A stretch of DNA of 55,747 nucleotides from Pelotomaculum isophthalicicum JI. GTDB lineage: Bacteria; Bacillota; Desulfotomaculia; Desulfotomaculales; Pelotomaculaceae. The first letter of the stretch is position 1. Every line of letters begins with the position of its first letter. A program made the position numbers and the translations under genes. This document shows, piece after piece, positions 24,630-33,409 of the stretch. The notes under the pieces are model-generated. The model saw only the letters and a list, made by a program, of their open reading frames with translations, did no database searches and had not been told where the DNA came from. The DNA lies in NCBI RefSeq assembly GCF_029478095.1, contig NZ_JAKOAV010000024.1, positions 1 to 55,747 of the forward strand. The letters are read 5' to 3'.

Positions 24630-25141
24630 TAATATTGAATAACCGTCCGGGTGGTAAAACCTTGGACCTCCTGGTTGATTGTCTTACCCGCGAGGACGGC
24701 CTCATGGCCGGCCTCTATTCAGTATGTGAGGAACAAATGGCAGCCCTCCGGGACAACGATGTGGGTGCCATTGAAGAGGCCGTCAAGCGGGTTAACAGTC
24801 TGATTGCCGACATGACCGCTGCGGAGGAAGAACGCCAGCGTATTCAGGCGGCGCTGGATACTGAACTAGGGCTTTCACCCGGCAGCAGACTTGCCGATGT
24901 TCTCCCCTACGCAAGCGGTGAAATTAGGGAAAAACTGGACATCCTTTTAAAGGGAATGCGCTCAAAGGCTGATCTGCTGCGTGAAGTGAATAAGATTAAC
25001 GCAATTATGACCAGGCGGGCGCTAACGTTAAACAGAATAATGTTGAACGCTATTAATCAGGGCGAAGGACTTACATACGGGGTGGACGGTGGTGTCGGCC
25101 AGGGAAGTTTTAAAAAGCTGTTGGTAAATAAGACAGTTTGA
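24626..25141 (+). CDS. flgN: flagellar export chaperone FlgN
   Basis: A 171-aa helical chaperone, expected to escort the hook-associated proteins FlgK and FlgL to the export gate. Long amphipathic helices dominate: LLVDCLTREDGLMAGLYSVC, EEQMAALRDNDVGAIEEAVK, AAEEERQRIQAALDTELGL. The C-terminal segment is VNKINAIMTRRALTLNRIML. The GTG at 24626 overlaps the flgM stop. flgK follows after repeat element C. The family call rests on the helical pattern and on its position between flgM and flgK. Confidence 0.85.
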   Translation: MIILNNRPGGKTLDLLVDCLTREDGLMAGLYSVCEEQMAALRDNDVGAIEEAVKRVNSLIADMTAAEEERQRIQAALDTELGLSPGSRLADVLPYASGEIREKLDILLKGMRSKADLLREVNKINAIMTRRALTLNRIMLNAINQGEGLTYGVDGGVGQGSFKKLLVNKTV

Positions 25142-25197
25142 TTACATATTTATTTATAAATAACACCGGTTAATATTCACTTGTTTAGAATTTAAAT

Positions 25198-25320
25198 AGT
25201 CAGTATTCAGAATCCAGTAGGGATTTCTTACATTCCTTTAGGCGTTTTAAACACTTGAGCTGTACCCTAAAATTATTCTGACTACTGACTACTGACTACT
25301 GACTACTGACTACTGAGTAG
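25198..25320. repeat. intergenic repeat element C with GACTACT tandem array
   Basis: The left end (AGTCAGTATTCAGAATCCAG, about 25198-25217) is inverted relative to the right end. The right end has about five tandem 7-base GACTACT units (25279-25316). It resembles elements A and B, with the CTCCTGA units replaced by CTACTGA. It separates flgN from flgK. Confidence 0.75.
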
Positions 25321-25352
25321 TTACTAACACCTATTGAAAGGTGGTTTTTAAT

Positions 25353-26690
25353 ATGTCCGGACCAGGTACTTTTTTCGGCCTTGAAATTGGTCGGCGCGGC
25401 TTGACATCCGAGCGCAGGGCTTTGGATGTGGTGGGCCATAACCTGTCTAATGCCAATACGGATGGGTACAGCAGGCAGGAAGCAGTGCATGTGGCCACCG
25501 ATCCTTACTGCAACCCGGTTTTAAACCAGGAGCTCATTCCTGGCCAGATTGGCACCGGGGTGGAGATTAGTTACATACGCCGCTACCGTGATCTATATAT
25601 GGACAACCAGTGGCGGGATGTGGCCAGTTCGGAAGGTTACTGGGAAGGCTTGAACGAGTCGCTGAAAAAGGTTGAGGCTGCTTTCCCCGAGCCGGATGAG
25701 ACGAACGGGCTTCAGACCCTGATCGGCAAGTTTTTCAACGCCTGGGAGGACCTGAATAACAATCCCCAGGATATTGGGTCTAAAGCAGCTGTGCGTGAGG
25801 CGGGCGCTGAACTGACCACTACTTTCCGGCAAACCTACACACAGCTTTCCGACGTGCGCCAGAATGTGGACAGTTTGATAAACGACAAGGTTGATCGGAT
25901 CAACAGCCTCACTCAGCAGATTACAGAGGTCAGCACGGCCATAGCGCGTATAATCGACCTGCATGAGCAACCCAATGACTTATTGGACAAAAGAGATTTG
26001 CTGCTGGATGAACTCAGTAAACTGGGCCCGGTTACAGTGGAAAATTCTTCAGACGGTTATGTGTCAGTGTCCCTGTATGGCCAGGAGTTGGTTGCCATGG
26101 ATAACAGCAAGGTAGATATAACGCGTGCTGATGCCGAAGGCTGGGCGGCCTCAAATACGGAGACAGGCATGTTGGTCGGCTATATTAATGCCCTCGACAA
26201 AGTTGACAATTACATGGCAATGATGGATGAGCTAGCCTTAGGTTTGACAGATACGGTCAACGCATTGCACGCGACCACGACATCGTCCGGCACTTATCCG
26301 GATTTTTTCACCGCCACCGGCGCGGCGGACATTGACTTGTCGGCGGAAGTGAAGTCGGCGATTACCAATGTCAACGGCGACAAGGCGCTTGACATTGGAG
26401 GTTTGCGCACGGATTTAACCATGCTGGGCAATACCGCCACATTTGAGAGCTACTACCGCGGCCTGACCACTATGGTCGGCGCCGACACCCAGGGGTCGGC
26501 GGACCGGCTCGGCACGCAGAACGCGGTGATGGATCAGGTTAATAACCTGCGGGAGTCATTGATTGGTGTTTCCAGCGACGAGGAACTGACTAAAATGATC
26601 CAGTACCAGTACGCCTACCAGTCATCGGCCAGGACAGTCACAGTGATGGACAGCCTGCTCGACACCCTGATTAACCGCATGGCGGTATAA
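25353..26690 (+). CDS. flgK: flagellar hook-associated protein 1 FlgK
   Basis: A 445-aa junction protein between hook and filament. N-terminal signature FGLEIGRRGLTSERRALDVV, then GHNLSNANTDGYSRQEA; C-terminal QYQYAYQSSARTVTVMDSLL, then DTLINRMAV, both heptad-rich segments that pack in the filament core. Length is normal for the family. ATG at 25353 with AAAGGTGG upstream. flgL follows 23 bases later, so they are co-transcribed. Confidence 0.95.
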   Translation: MSGPGTFFGLEIGRRGLTSERRALDVVGHNLSNANTDGYSRQEAVHVATDPYCNPVLNQELIPGQIGTGVEISYIRRYRDLYMDNQWRDVASSEGYWEGLNESLKKVEAAFPEPDETNGLQTLIGKFFNAWEDLNNNPQDIGSKAAVREAGAELTTTFRQTYTQLSDVRQNVDSLINDKVDRINSLTQQITEVSTAIARIIDLHEQPNDLLDKRDLLLDELSKLGPVTVENSSDGYVSVSLYGQELVAMDNSKVDITRADAEGWAASNTETGMLVGYINALDKVDNYMAMMDELALGLTDTVNALHATTTSSGTYPDFFTATGAADIDLSAEVKSAITNVNGDKALDIGGLRTDLTMLGNTATFESYYRGLTTMVGADTQGSADRLGTQNAVMDQVNNLRESLIGVSSDEELTKMIQYQYAYQSSARTVTVMDSLLDTLINRMAV

Positions 26691-26713
26691 GTTTTTATGA
26701 GAGGTGATCAAGA

Positions 26714-28894
26714 ATGCGCGTCACCCAAAAGATGATTTCAAACAGCATGCAATACGCATTTCAGAAAAATTTGAACGGGATCTCCAAAACGCAGGAGCAG
26801 ATTTCGCTGGGCACCAAGATTAACCGGCCGAGTGACGATCCTGCCGGTTTCAGCCAGACTATGGCCTTGCAGAGCAACCTGAACTTAAACAAGCAGTACC
26901 AGCGCAATATCACCGACGGCCTGGGATGGCTTGAGCAGACAGACGTAGGTTTGAGTAATGCCACGACTATTATGCAATCAGCGCGTGAATATGCGGTTCA
27001 GGGCGCGAACGACACTCTGACTGTGGACGACAGGGATGCCATCGCCAGGCAGATTGACGCTATGACAGACCAGATGGTTGAAGTGTCAAACACTTCCCTG
27101 GGCGGCAAATATATCTTCGCTGGTTTAAAAAATACCGCCACGCCGTTTCACCGGAGCGGCGACGACTTCACTTTCACCGGCGACGACAGTGATGTGCTGC
27201 GTGAAATTGCTCCAGATGGAAGATATGCGGTAAATATCAACGGCAAAAAGTTTTTCTTCGACAGGCTGGTGGATGTGGCCAAGGGAGCCGGGTCAACGGT
27301 CGATACTGTCGATATCACTGCTGGACAGGATGTTATCAAATCTTTTGGCGGAATCACGGACGCGATTTTGACAGCAACACCCCTTAGCGGGAAACTGGTG
27401 CTGAATATCGACGGCAATGATTATAATATCGACTTTTCCGGCGAGTCTACCGTAGCCACGATGCTTGCCAAGATAAATAGCGTGCTTGGGGTTAACGGGA
27501 GTGCGGCTATGGACGCTGATTCCAATTTGGTATTGAGCTCAAGCAACACTAATCCAGGGACATATATCAAGGTCAAGTCGATTGATGATAACCTGTCAGA
27601 ATTAAAGCTGCTGGCGGGGTTTAACAGCCTGCAGTTCGGCAAGTACAAGGTGAGTACGGTAGACGGAGCCAGTCCGGGCGATTCTACAGCCGTGGTTACC
27701 GATTATTACTCCCAGGCTGAAAATACTATTGTCGGCAATGTGGGGGTTGTGAGCGCGTCCAATACCTTTAATAGTTCTATTTTGATGGAAGTGACTAAAG
27801 TTAACTATACCCAGGACAATGCCGAGATTATTTCTTCGGCGGCCCTTGCCATACCGCCGTCAGTTTTACCCGACGGCAGCAAGTTAGGGCTAAAAATTGA
27901 CGGTGTTGACTATTTAGTGACCTTTTCCGGAGTAACCAGCAACAACGACGTTGTTAACCAAATTAACAGCGTGCTGGGAACGGCAGGAGAAGCTTACCTT
28001 GATGGAAGCAATAATCTGGTGCTTCGCTCGAAATCCACGGGGCAGGATTCAAAAATAGAAGTTACCCAGGTTGATAATCCCGCTGTGCTGAATCTGGCTT
28101 TAAATCAGAGTGGTGGTGTTGGTGTTGAAGATGTGACTGTGAGGTTTACTTATCATACCTATGATAAGGACGGCAACCGGTACGACGGCTGTGTTGACCA
28201 AGTTTTTACTGACACTGATCCCAAGGATGGCAATCCGGATTCACCGGCACATCTTATTATTGGTGACGGTTCCGGTACTCATGATATTGATTTGAACATA
28301 AACCTCACCAGGTTTGTCAAGGCGGGCGATAAAGCGGTTATTTCCGTTGCCGCTCAGACAGTTGCCGGGGATGACAGCATAGGTGTCAACTACGACGGGA
28401 AAGAAAGAAATTGGGTCTTTAATAATGGCGCGGCCGACTCAGGCGCCAATCTTAAATTTTTTACACTGGATGAGGGTAACGGTGAGTTCTATGATGGTAG
28501 TATTGACCTTACATTCAACGGTTCTTTGAGCGATTCTACGGACGCGGCGACTTTTACCGCGGGGAATATCTTCGACTGCTTGGTATATCTGCGAAAGAAA
28601 CTCGAGAATAACCAGACGGCCAAGATCAACCAGTGCCTGGATTATCTTGATGAAAAAACCGGTTGGCTATTGCAGGAGCGGGTGAGAGTCGGCGCCAGAA
28701 CCAACCACCTGGAGTCGGTCGATGAACACTATACCAGCCTTGAGGTAAACATAAACGATATGATGGACGGGTACTACAGTACCGATGTGGCCAAAGCGAC
28801 GGTGGAACTTAGTGAGAAACAGCTGACTTACCAGGCCTCGCTGGCGGCCGGCGCCAAGATCATGCAGACCAATTTACTGGACTACTTAAGGTAA
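26714..28894 (+). CDS. flgL: flagellar hook-associated protein 3 FlgL, enlarged
   Basis: A 726-aa FlgL, more than twice the usual 300 or so. N-terminus MRVTQKMISNSMQYAFQKNL, then ISLGTKINRPSDDPAGFSQT, and C-terminus DVAKATVELSEKQLTYQASL end AAGAKIMQTNLLDYLR are canonical flagellin-like core helices. Between about residues 150 and 610 there is a long inserted surface region. It contains two copies of a hook-IN-like module: one at ~220-300 (GKLVLNIDGNDYNIDFSG, TMLAKINSVLG) and one at ~380-465 (LGLKIDGVDYLVTFSGV, VVNQINSVLGTAGEAYLDG). Very similar modules occur in FliD of this same locus. ATG has GAGAGGTG upstream. The call is secure; the insertion is the unusual part. Confidence 0.92.
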   Translation: MRVTQKMISNSMQYAFQKNLNGISKTQEQISLGTKINRPSDDPAGFSQTMALQSNLNLNKQYQRNITDGLGWLEQTDVGLSNATTIMQSAREYAVQGANDTLTVDDRDAIARQIDAMTDQMVEVSNTSLGGKYIFAGLKNTATPFHRSGDDFTFTGDDSDVLREIAPDGRYAVNINGKKFFFDRLVDVAKGAGSTVDTVDITAGQDVIKSFGGITDAILTATPLSGKLVLNIDGNDYNIDFSGESTVATMLAKINSVLGVNGSAAMDADSNLVLSSSNTNPGTYIKVKSIDDNLSELKLLAGFNSLQFGKYKVSTVDGASPGDSTAVVTDYYSQAENTIVGNVGVVSASNTFNSSILMEVTKVNYTQDNAEIISSAALAIPPSVLPDGSKLGLKIDGVDYLVTFSGVTSNNDVVNQINSVLGTAGEAYLDGSNNLVLRSKSTGQDSKIEVTQVDNPAVLNLALNQSGGVGVEDVTVRFTYHTYDKDGNRYDGCVDQVFTDTDPKDGNPDSPAHLIIGDGSGTHDIDLNINLTRFVKAGDKAVISVAAQTVAGDDSIGVNYDGKERNWVFNNGAADSGANLKFFTLDEGNGEFYDGSIDLTFNGSLSDSTDAATFTAGNIFDCLVYLRKKLENNQTAKINQCLDYLDEKTGWLLQERVRVGARTNHLESVDEHYTSLEVNINDMMDGYYSTDVAKATVELSEKQLTYQASLAAGAKIMQTNLLDYLR

Positions 28895-28930
28895 ATGTGG
28901 GATTGAGCTTTTAAGTGGGAAGTGGTAATA

Positions 28931-29287
28931 ATGAAGATTGGCGCGGGCGGCCTTCAGTCGCTGATAGTTTATGACGCAATGCCTCAGCGCAGCCCAGCCG
29001 AGGCGCAGGCCAAGGTTAACCAGACAATGAACATGGAAATGGGGCTGGCGGGGGCGGCAGTTAACCGCAAGGAATTAATCAAAGCTTTGGAAAAGCTGAA
29101 AAACTCCTCTAAGATGTATAATCTTACATATGAGTTTTTGTTGGCGGAAGAAAGTGAAGAGGTTTACATCGCGGTGGTTGATAAGAAAAGCGGTAAAGTG
29201 ATGCGCAGGCTGTCTCCGGATAAGTTTTTGGCTGACTATGAAAGCACAGGCGGTTTTTCGGGCGTGATGCTGGATAGTCAGAGGTAA
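28931..29287 (+). CDS. FlaG-like flagellar protein
   Basis: A 118-aa protein with a FlaG-type C-terminal domain: LTYEFLLAEESEEVYIAVVD, KKSGKVMRRLSPDKFLADYE, which parallels the FlaG consensus (an L-x-F strand, then VVD-x-x-G-x-V-x-R-x-x-P-x-x-F/L). The N-terminus, ending MNMEMGLAGAAVNRKELIKA, is predicted helical and lacks similarity. A second and more typical FlaG gene lies at 32765-33160. FlaG influences filament length or cap function in other bacteria. ATG at 28931 follows GGGAAGTGG. It is the last gene of the + strand flagellar operon, ending convergent to the fliT-like gene. Confidence 0.7.
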   Translation: MKIGAGGLQSLIVYDAMPQRSPAEAQAKVNQTMNMEMGLAGAAVNRKELIKALEKLKNSSKMYNLTYEFLLAEESEEVYIAVVDKKSGKVMRRLSPDKFLADYESTGGFSGVMLDSQR

Positions 29288-29312
29288 GAGGGTGTCTTTG
29301 TCTTTTATTACC

Positions 29313-29774
29313 TTACCTGGATTTGTCCACAATCATGCTCTTGCGGGCAAGTATATTTGTACTGTATACTGTTAAGCTTTTTTTGCGGCGTGATAAGTCG
29401 CCTAGTTGGTTCTTCAAGACTATCATTTCATTGAAAATAGTTGTATATGTTTTTTTGTCAAGATTCTGGATTTGCTCCAGGATTGTTTTCATTCTTGGGA
29501 TCAATTCTTCTTCATACTCTTGAAATGGAATAATGTTTTTATCATTAACTAGCTTATCAATAGCGTCAATCTGATCTATACATTGTTGCCGTTTGTCTAG
29601 CAGCCGGTCGAAATCGGCAGACTTCTCCGGTTCGGCAAGACTGCCTGCCAACAATGCTTGCTCCGCTGCCATTGAGGCAATCTGCCCCAGCAAAGCCAGC
29701 TTTTCATCGATCGCTTTTCTTATGTTGGCAGGCAAATGTCCACCGCTATCCGTATTATGCAAACAAATCACCAC
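29313..29774 (-). CDS. FliT-like flagellar export chaperone (putative)
   Basis: A 153-aa helical protein: IRKAIDEKLALLGQIASMAA, EQALLAGSLAEPEKSADFDR, LLDKRQQCIDQIDAIDKLV, then helices to the C-terminus. The size, helicity and position directly after fliS and fliD fit FliT (the chaperone of FliD) or a FlgN-type chaperone. No diagnostic motif was seen, so the name is inferred from context. GTG start (two consecutive GTG codons) after AAAGGAAAG. It is co-transcribed with fliS, 12 bases away. Confidence 0.65.
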   Translation of the reverse strand: MVICLHNTDSGGHLPANIRKAIDEKLALLGQIASMAAEQALLAGSLAEPEKSADFDRLLDKRQQCIDQIDAIDKLVNDKNIIPFQEYEEELIPRMKTILEQIQNLDKKTYTTIFNEMIVLKNQLGDLSRRKKSLTVYSTNILARKSMIVDKSR

Positions 29775-29786
29775 ACCTTTCCTTTC

Positions 29787-30197
29787 TTAAACAAGCTTAT
29801 CAGCATTATCCGCGTGTTCGGACTCTTCAGCCACTATTTGTCTGGCTTCATGCCAGGTGTCACGCAGGCTCTCAGCCAGTCCGAGTACCTCTTTCAATAT
29901 TTCGGCGTCTTTGGCAATATTGGCGTCCACAAGACGGCGGTAAGAGTAATCATAAAGGTGAGCTAAATTAAACGCGATATCAGCCTTCTCGTTCAGAGTT
30001 TCGGCCAAGTATTCAAATATTTCCTGCGCCCGTATAATAGCGTTGTGCGCTTCCTGTTTGTTGTCGTTTTTAACGTGACTTATAGCCTGCCTGATGAATT
30101 TTACAGCCCCGGTGTAAAGCATTTCCGCCAACTGCGGCTGATTGGCCGTGATGACGGCGTTTTTGCGGTACTTGTTGTAAGGATTATCTGAGTTCAA
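29787..30197 (-). CDS. fliS: flagellar secretion chaperone FliS
   Basis: A 136-aa four-helix chaperone that binds the C-terminus of flagellin and prevents its premature polymerisation. N-terminus PYNKYRKNAVITANQPQLAE with LYTGAVKFIRQAISHVKNDN, then NAIIRAQEIFEYLAETLNEK and LYDYSYRRLVDANIAKDAEI are the family pattern. Start is TTG at 30197 with GGAGGG upstream. It lies between fliD and a fliT-like gene, the usual fliD-fliS-fliT order. Confidence 0.94.
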   Translation of the reverse strand: MNSDNPYNKYRKNAVITANQPQLAEMLYTGAVKFIRQAISHVKNDNKQEAHNAIIRAQEIFEYLAETLNEKADIAFNLAHLYDYSYRRLVDANIAKDAEILKEVLGLAESLRDTWHEARQIVAEESEHADNADKLV

Positions 30198-30262
30198 TGT
30201 ATGTATCCCTCCGTCTGTCTTGTTCTGGTGGTCCTTTTACCGTGTTTTGAATCAATATCGTT

Positions 30263-32695
30263 CTAACTGGAACTGCTGCTACTGGAACTGCTTGTGAGCA
30301 ATCCGAGGTAAGAACTAAGAGTCTGGCTCTGAGCCTGCAGTTTTTGAAGCTTTGTCTCCATATCGGAAAACATCTGCCATAGCCGGTCTTCTTTTTCCTT
30401 GATGCGCGCATTAAGAGCATCCATCTGATCTTGAATGTCATTCATTTGATCAGTTAATGACTGCTGTTTTCTCGAAAGAATGCCGCCGGACGCGACATAT
30501 GAAGCATAGTAGTTGTCAAGAGTTATAGCCAGTCCTGTGACGCCTTTCGCCCCGGCGCCGTATTCTCCCACGGCCAGGTTTAGCCCGGTCAGTCCGGCAT
30601 CAATCCTGGTTACCTGGACGCTTGAGCTTGTACCTGATTTAAGCGATCGTATTACAAGACAATTATTTGAATCAAGATAAGCCTGCCCGGCTGAGCCAAT
30701 CACGTTGTTAATCTTGCTGACCGCGTCGCTGCTGTTGTATGCGCCGGTAAAAGCAACATAGTAATCAGTACCGTCAATTCGCAAGCCCAGTGTGCCGCTG
30801 CTTGTGACAGGTGTACTCCCCAGAGCTGAAAATGAGGTTATTGTGCCTTGAGTTTCTGAGACTTGAGCGGTGAAAAGCGCAGCAAGATCCTTGCCCCGTC
30901 CTGAGTCACCCTGCGTGAGCCCTAGTTTTGCCAGGTCGCCGGCGTGATCCTCCATGATCTGTTTAATTCTGATTACTGAATTCACCCCGGTGGAGCGGTT
31001 CGTGATTACCAGGCGGTTGTCGGAATTAATCGACGCCGTGGCTACGGAGCCGATTACGGTGTTGATATCGTCAACAACCTGCTGGCTGGTTTTTGGCCCG
31101 CTGAACTGTATATTGTAGTCTTTGCCGTCTATTTCAACTATCAGCCTGCCTGACTGGCCGGACTGGATGGCATTGTCCGCGCTGGATACTGCAGTATCTA
31201 CTGCAAACCCCAGGTCTGTAAAAGCCGTGCCGCCGCCGGTGTCGGTCAGGACTACCTGGCCTGGCGTACCCATGGTATTGCTTGTTACCTGCAGCTTGTT
31301 GTCTACTATTGAAGCGGTTACTCCTGCACTACCGGCGTTAATTTTATTCATGATGCTGGTCAAGCTATCAGTTGCCAGCACAGTTACTGATGCTGTAGTA
31401 GAACTGTCACTTGATTTTACAGTAAAACTGCCAGTCAAGTTTAAGACGGTGGTGGCTGTGGCTGAAGTATTCCCGGTAATGCCCGCGGCTGTTTTTGAAA
31501 TAAAGCTGTTGTATTTCACCGGTGTTTCGCCGCGCCCGGTTACAGAAGCGGAACCCGGCGCGTCAGCCAGGGCTTGCTGCAGTTTTGCATCGTTAATGAC
31601 CAGAGTAGCCAGTTGTTTTTCTCCGTCACCAGAGTAGTAGCTGGTTGTAACACCTATAGCGCTTAGCGCGCTCAGTACGGGATTTAAGCCCGCTACATTT
31701 TTGCTGACCATTGTGCGGATTTGCGACACCAGGCTGATGATTGTCGGGTCGCCCTGCAACTCGCCGCGTTTGCGATTGGCATCATACGGAGTGAGATCGG
31801 TTGAATCCCGGGTGGACAAGGTGTCCTGTGGGTCGACAGCCGTTTTTTCAGCGATAAAATCCATCAGTGAATTATACTGTTCGACAAAAGCCTTAATCGC
31901 GTCTGAAGCCTTGGTAGTGTCAGTGGCCACAGTCAGCGAAACATTTGTGGTGCTTACTCCCACTAAGTTCAGTGTTACGCCGCTGATTACGTCGCTGATG
32001 CTGTTGGTGCCTCTTGTTATGGTCATTCCTTCATATACGATTTCGGCATCCTGCGCAGCCGTCGTCTGCGTTAATCCAAGGTCGGTGAAAGCCGTTCCGC
32101 CGCCGGCGTCGGTTAAAGTAATTTGACCTTTCGCACCCATGGTGTTGCTTTTTATAACAAGGCTGTTTTCGACTATAGATGCTGTAACACCGGCATTAGC
32201 ATTATTTATCTTTTGCTGAATGGAGCTCAGAGTGTCAGTTGATGTTACTGTAATTGAGCCGGTACTGGTGCTGTCTGCTGACTTAAAAGTAAAGCCGCCG
32301 GTCAAGCCAAGCGCGGTAGATGACGTCGCGCTGGAATTGCCGGTGATTGTCGCCGCGCTGCTGGAGGCGTAACGGTTGTACTCGGCCAGTTTATTTACCT
32401 TAATCTGGTATGACCCGGCAGCCGCCGAAGTGCTTGCAGACGCTGTAAACACCTTTTCGTCTCCAGATGTTGCCGTTTTGCTGTTGAACGTGGCGCTCAT
32501 TTTAAGCTGGGTTACCGTGCTGCGCAAGTTGGTCAGCCGCGTGTTGACATCTTTCCAGGCTGACTGCGTTGCCGCCAAGCGGTCCTTTTTATCCTGCATT
32601 AACGTCAACGGTTTTTTGTCGTTCTCTGTCAGTGCTGTTATTAGGGATTGCGTATCAAAACCTGATACAATGCCTCCAATTTGAATACCCGCCAT
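30263..32695 (-). CDS. fliD: flagellar hook-associated protein 2 (filament cap) FliD, enlarged
   Basis: An 810-aa FliD, larger than the usual 450-550. N-terminus MAGIQIGGIVSGFDTQSLIT and C-terminus YASYVASGGILSRKQQSLTD, with NDIQDQMDALNARIKEKEDR, are typical cap-protein leg domains. It has an internal duplication: about residues 117-212 (ITGNSSATSSTALGLTG to AFTDLGLT) and about 407-498 (ITGNTSATATTVLNLTG to AFTDLGFA). Two further hook-IN modules lie near 520-590 and 635-700 (VEIDGKDYNIQFSGP; LRIDGTDYYVAFTGA), like those in FlgL. It ends in a run of Ser. The protein caps the filament and directs flagellin folding; expansions occur in outward-facing domains. Confidence 0.93.
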   Translation of the reverse strand: MAGIQIGGIVSGFDTQSLITALTENDKKPLTLMQDKKDRLAATQSAWKDVNTRLTNLRSTVTQLKMSATFNSKTATSGDEKVFTASASTSAAAGSYQIKVNKLAEYNRYASSSAATITGNSSATSSTALGLTGGFTFKSADSTSTGSITVTSTDTLSSIQQKINNANAGVTASIVENSLVIKSNTMGAKGQITLTDAGGGTAFTDLGLTQTTAAQDAEIVYEGMTITRGTNSISDVISGVTLNLVGVSTTNVSLTVATDTTKASDAIKAFVEQYNSLMDFIAEKTAVDPQDTLSTRDSTDLTPYDANRKRGELQGDPTIISLVSQIRTMVSKNVAGLNPVLSALSAIGVTTSYYSGDGEKQLATLVINDAKLQQALADAPGSASVTGRGETPVKYNSFISKTAAGITGNTSATATTVLNLTGSFTVKSSDSSTTASVTVLATDSLTSIMNKINAGSAGVTASIVDNKLQVTSNTMGTPGQVVLTDTGGGTAFTDLGFAVDTAVSSADNAIQSGQSGRLIVEIDGKDYNIQFSGPKTSQQVVDDINTVIGSVATASINSDNRLVITNRSTGVNSVIRIKQIMEDHAGDLAKLGLTQGDSGRGKDLAALFTAQVSETQGTITSFSALGSTPVTSSGTLGLRIDGTDYYVAFTGAYNSSDAVSKINNVIGSAGQAYLDSNNCLVIRSLKSGTSSSVQVTRIDAGLTGLNLAVGEYGAGAKGVTGLAITLDNYYASYVASGGILSRKQQSLTDQMNDIQDQMDALNARIKEKEDRLWQMFSDMETKLQKLQAQSQTLSSYLGLLTSSSSSSSSS

Positions 32696-32764
32696 TTTCT
32701 ATCACCTCGCTAAAATAACTATATCATAAATCTAAACAAAATGGATTCTTATTCCACTGGCTTG

Positions 32765-33160
32765 TTAAACATATTTGTCCAAAATCAAGCCTGCCATTTC
32801 TTCTATCTTGCCAATCATATCCAGTATTTTTTCAGAAGGAATCTCTCTCAATACCTCGCCCGTATCCGGGTTGACAACCTTGCAAAAAATACGACCCGTT
32901 TCTTTGTGTACGCGGAACTGCAACCGGAAGTTGAAAAGCTCCGACATCTTGTTCAGTTTGTCTATGGCTTGTTCCAGGTCTTTTTTATTAAGATCCTTAC
33001 GTTGACTCTCATCTGTAACGGATTTGCTTTTCTCTTGATCCTTTTCCGGCGAGATGATTCCCAAAGTATCCTTAACTTTATTGCTACCGGTGACATTTGG
33101 TAAATCGTCTGGTTTGATCTTGGGCGTTGCTGACATAGTATTGCTCGGGATGATTTCCAT
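32765..33160 (-). CDS. flaG: flagellar protein FlaG
   Basis: A 131-aa protein with a disordered, charged N-terminal half and the FlaG domain at about 70-131 (LFNFRLQFRVHKETGRIFCK, VVNPDTGEVLREIPSEKILD). It is upstream of fliD on the same strand (69-bp gap), the common flaG-fliD-fliS arrangement. GGGGG upstream of the ATG at 33160. A second FlaG-like gene occurs at 28931. Confidence 0.9.
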   Translation of the reverse strand: MEIIPSNTMSATPKIKPDDLPNVTGSNKVKDTLGIISPEKDQEKSKSVTDESQRKDLNKKDLEQAIDKLNKMSELFNFRLQFRVHKETGRIFCKVVNPDTGEVLREIPSEKILDMIGKIEEMAGLILDKYV

Positions 33161-33326
33161 CTTTTTAACCCCCAGTTTGAAAATAGACCTTAATGTACTA
33201 AATAACCGGTTTTATGCATATTTGTCATTTTAATAAATGCTCGATTAAATTAATTTTATGTACTTGCTGGCTCAGGTTAAGTATAATCAAAATATGTAAC
33301 TTTAAATATGTGATGTTTAATTATAT

Positions 33327-33357
33327 GAGGACGGCCGGCCAGGTGCCGACCGTCCTC
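33327..33357 (-). terminator. hairpin terminator downstream of flagellin gene
   Basis: A 13-bp stem with one mismatch: GAGGACGG then CGGC pair with GCCG then CCGTCCTC, around a 5-base loop. It lies 53 bases beyond the flagellin stop. The T-run is weak on both strands, so it may act by structure or stabilise the mRNA end. Confidence 0.55.
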
Positions 33358-33409
33358 TTTCAAGGAAGCTGTATAGCTTATTATTTTTATTTACTGAACT
33401 GAATAACTA

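Noticed and set aside
25275-25316. GACTACT tandem units considered as a CRISPR array
   Set aside because: The units are 7 bases and contiguous, without spacers, and belong to the intergenic inverted-repeat family.
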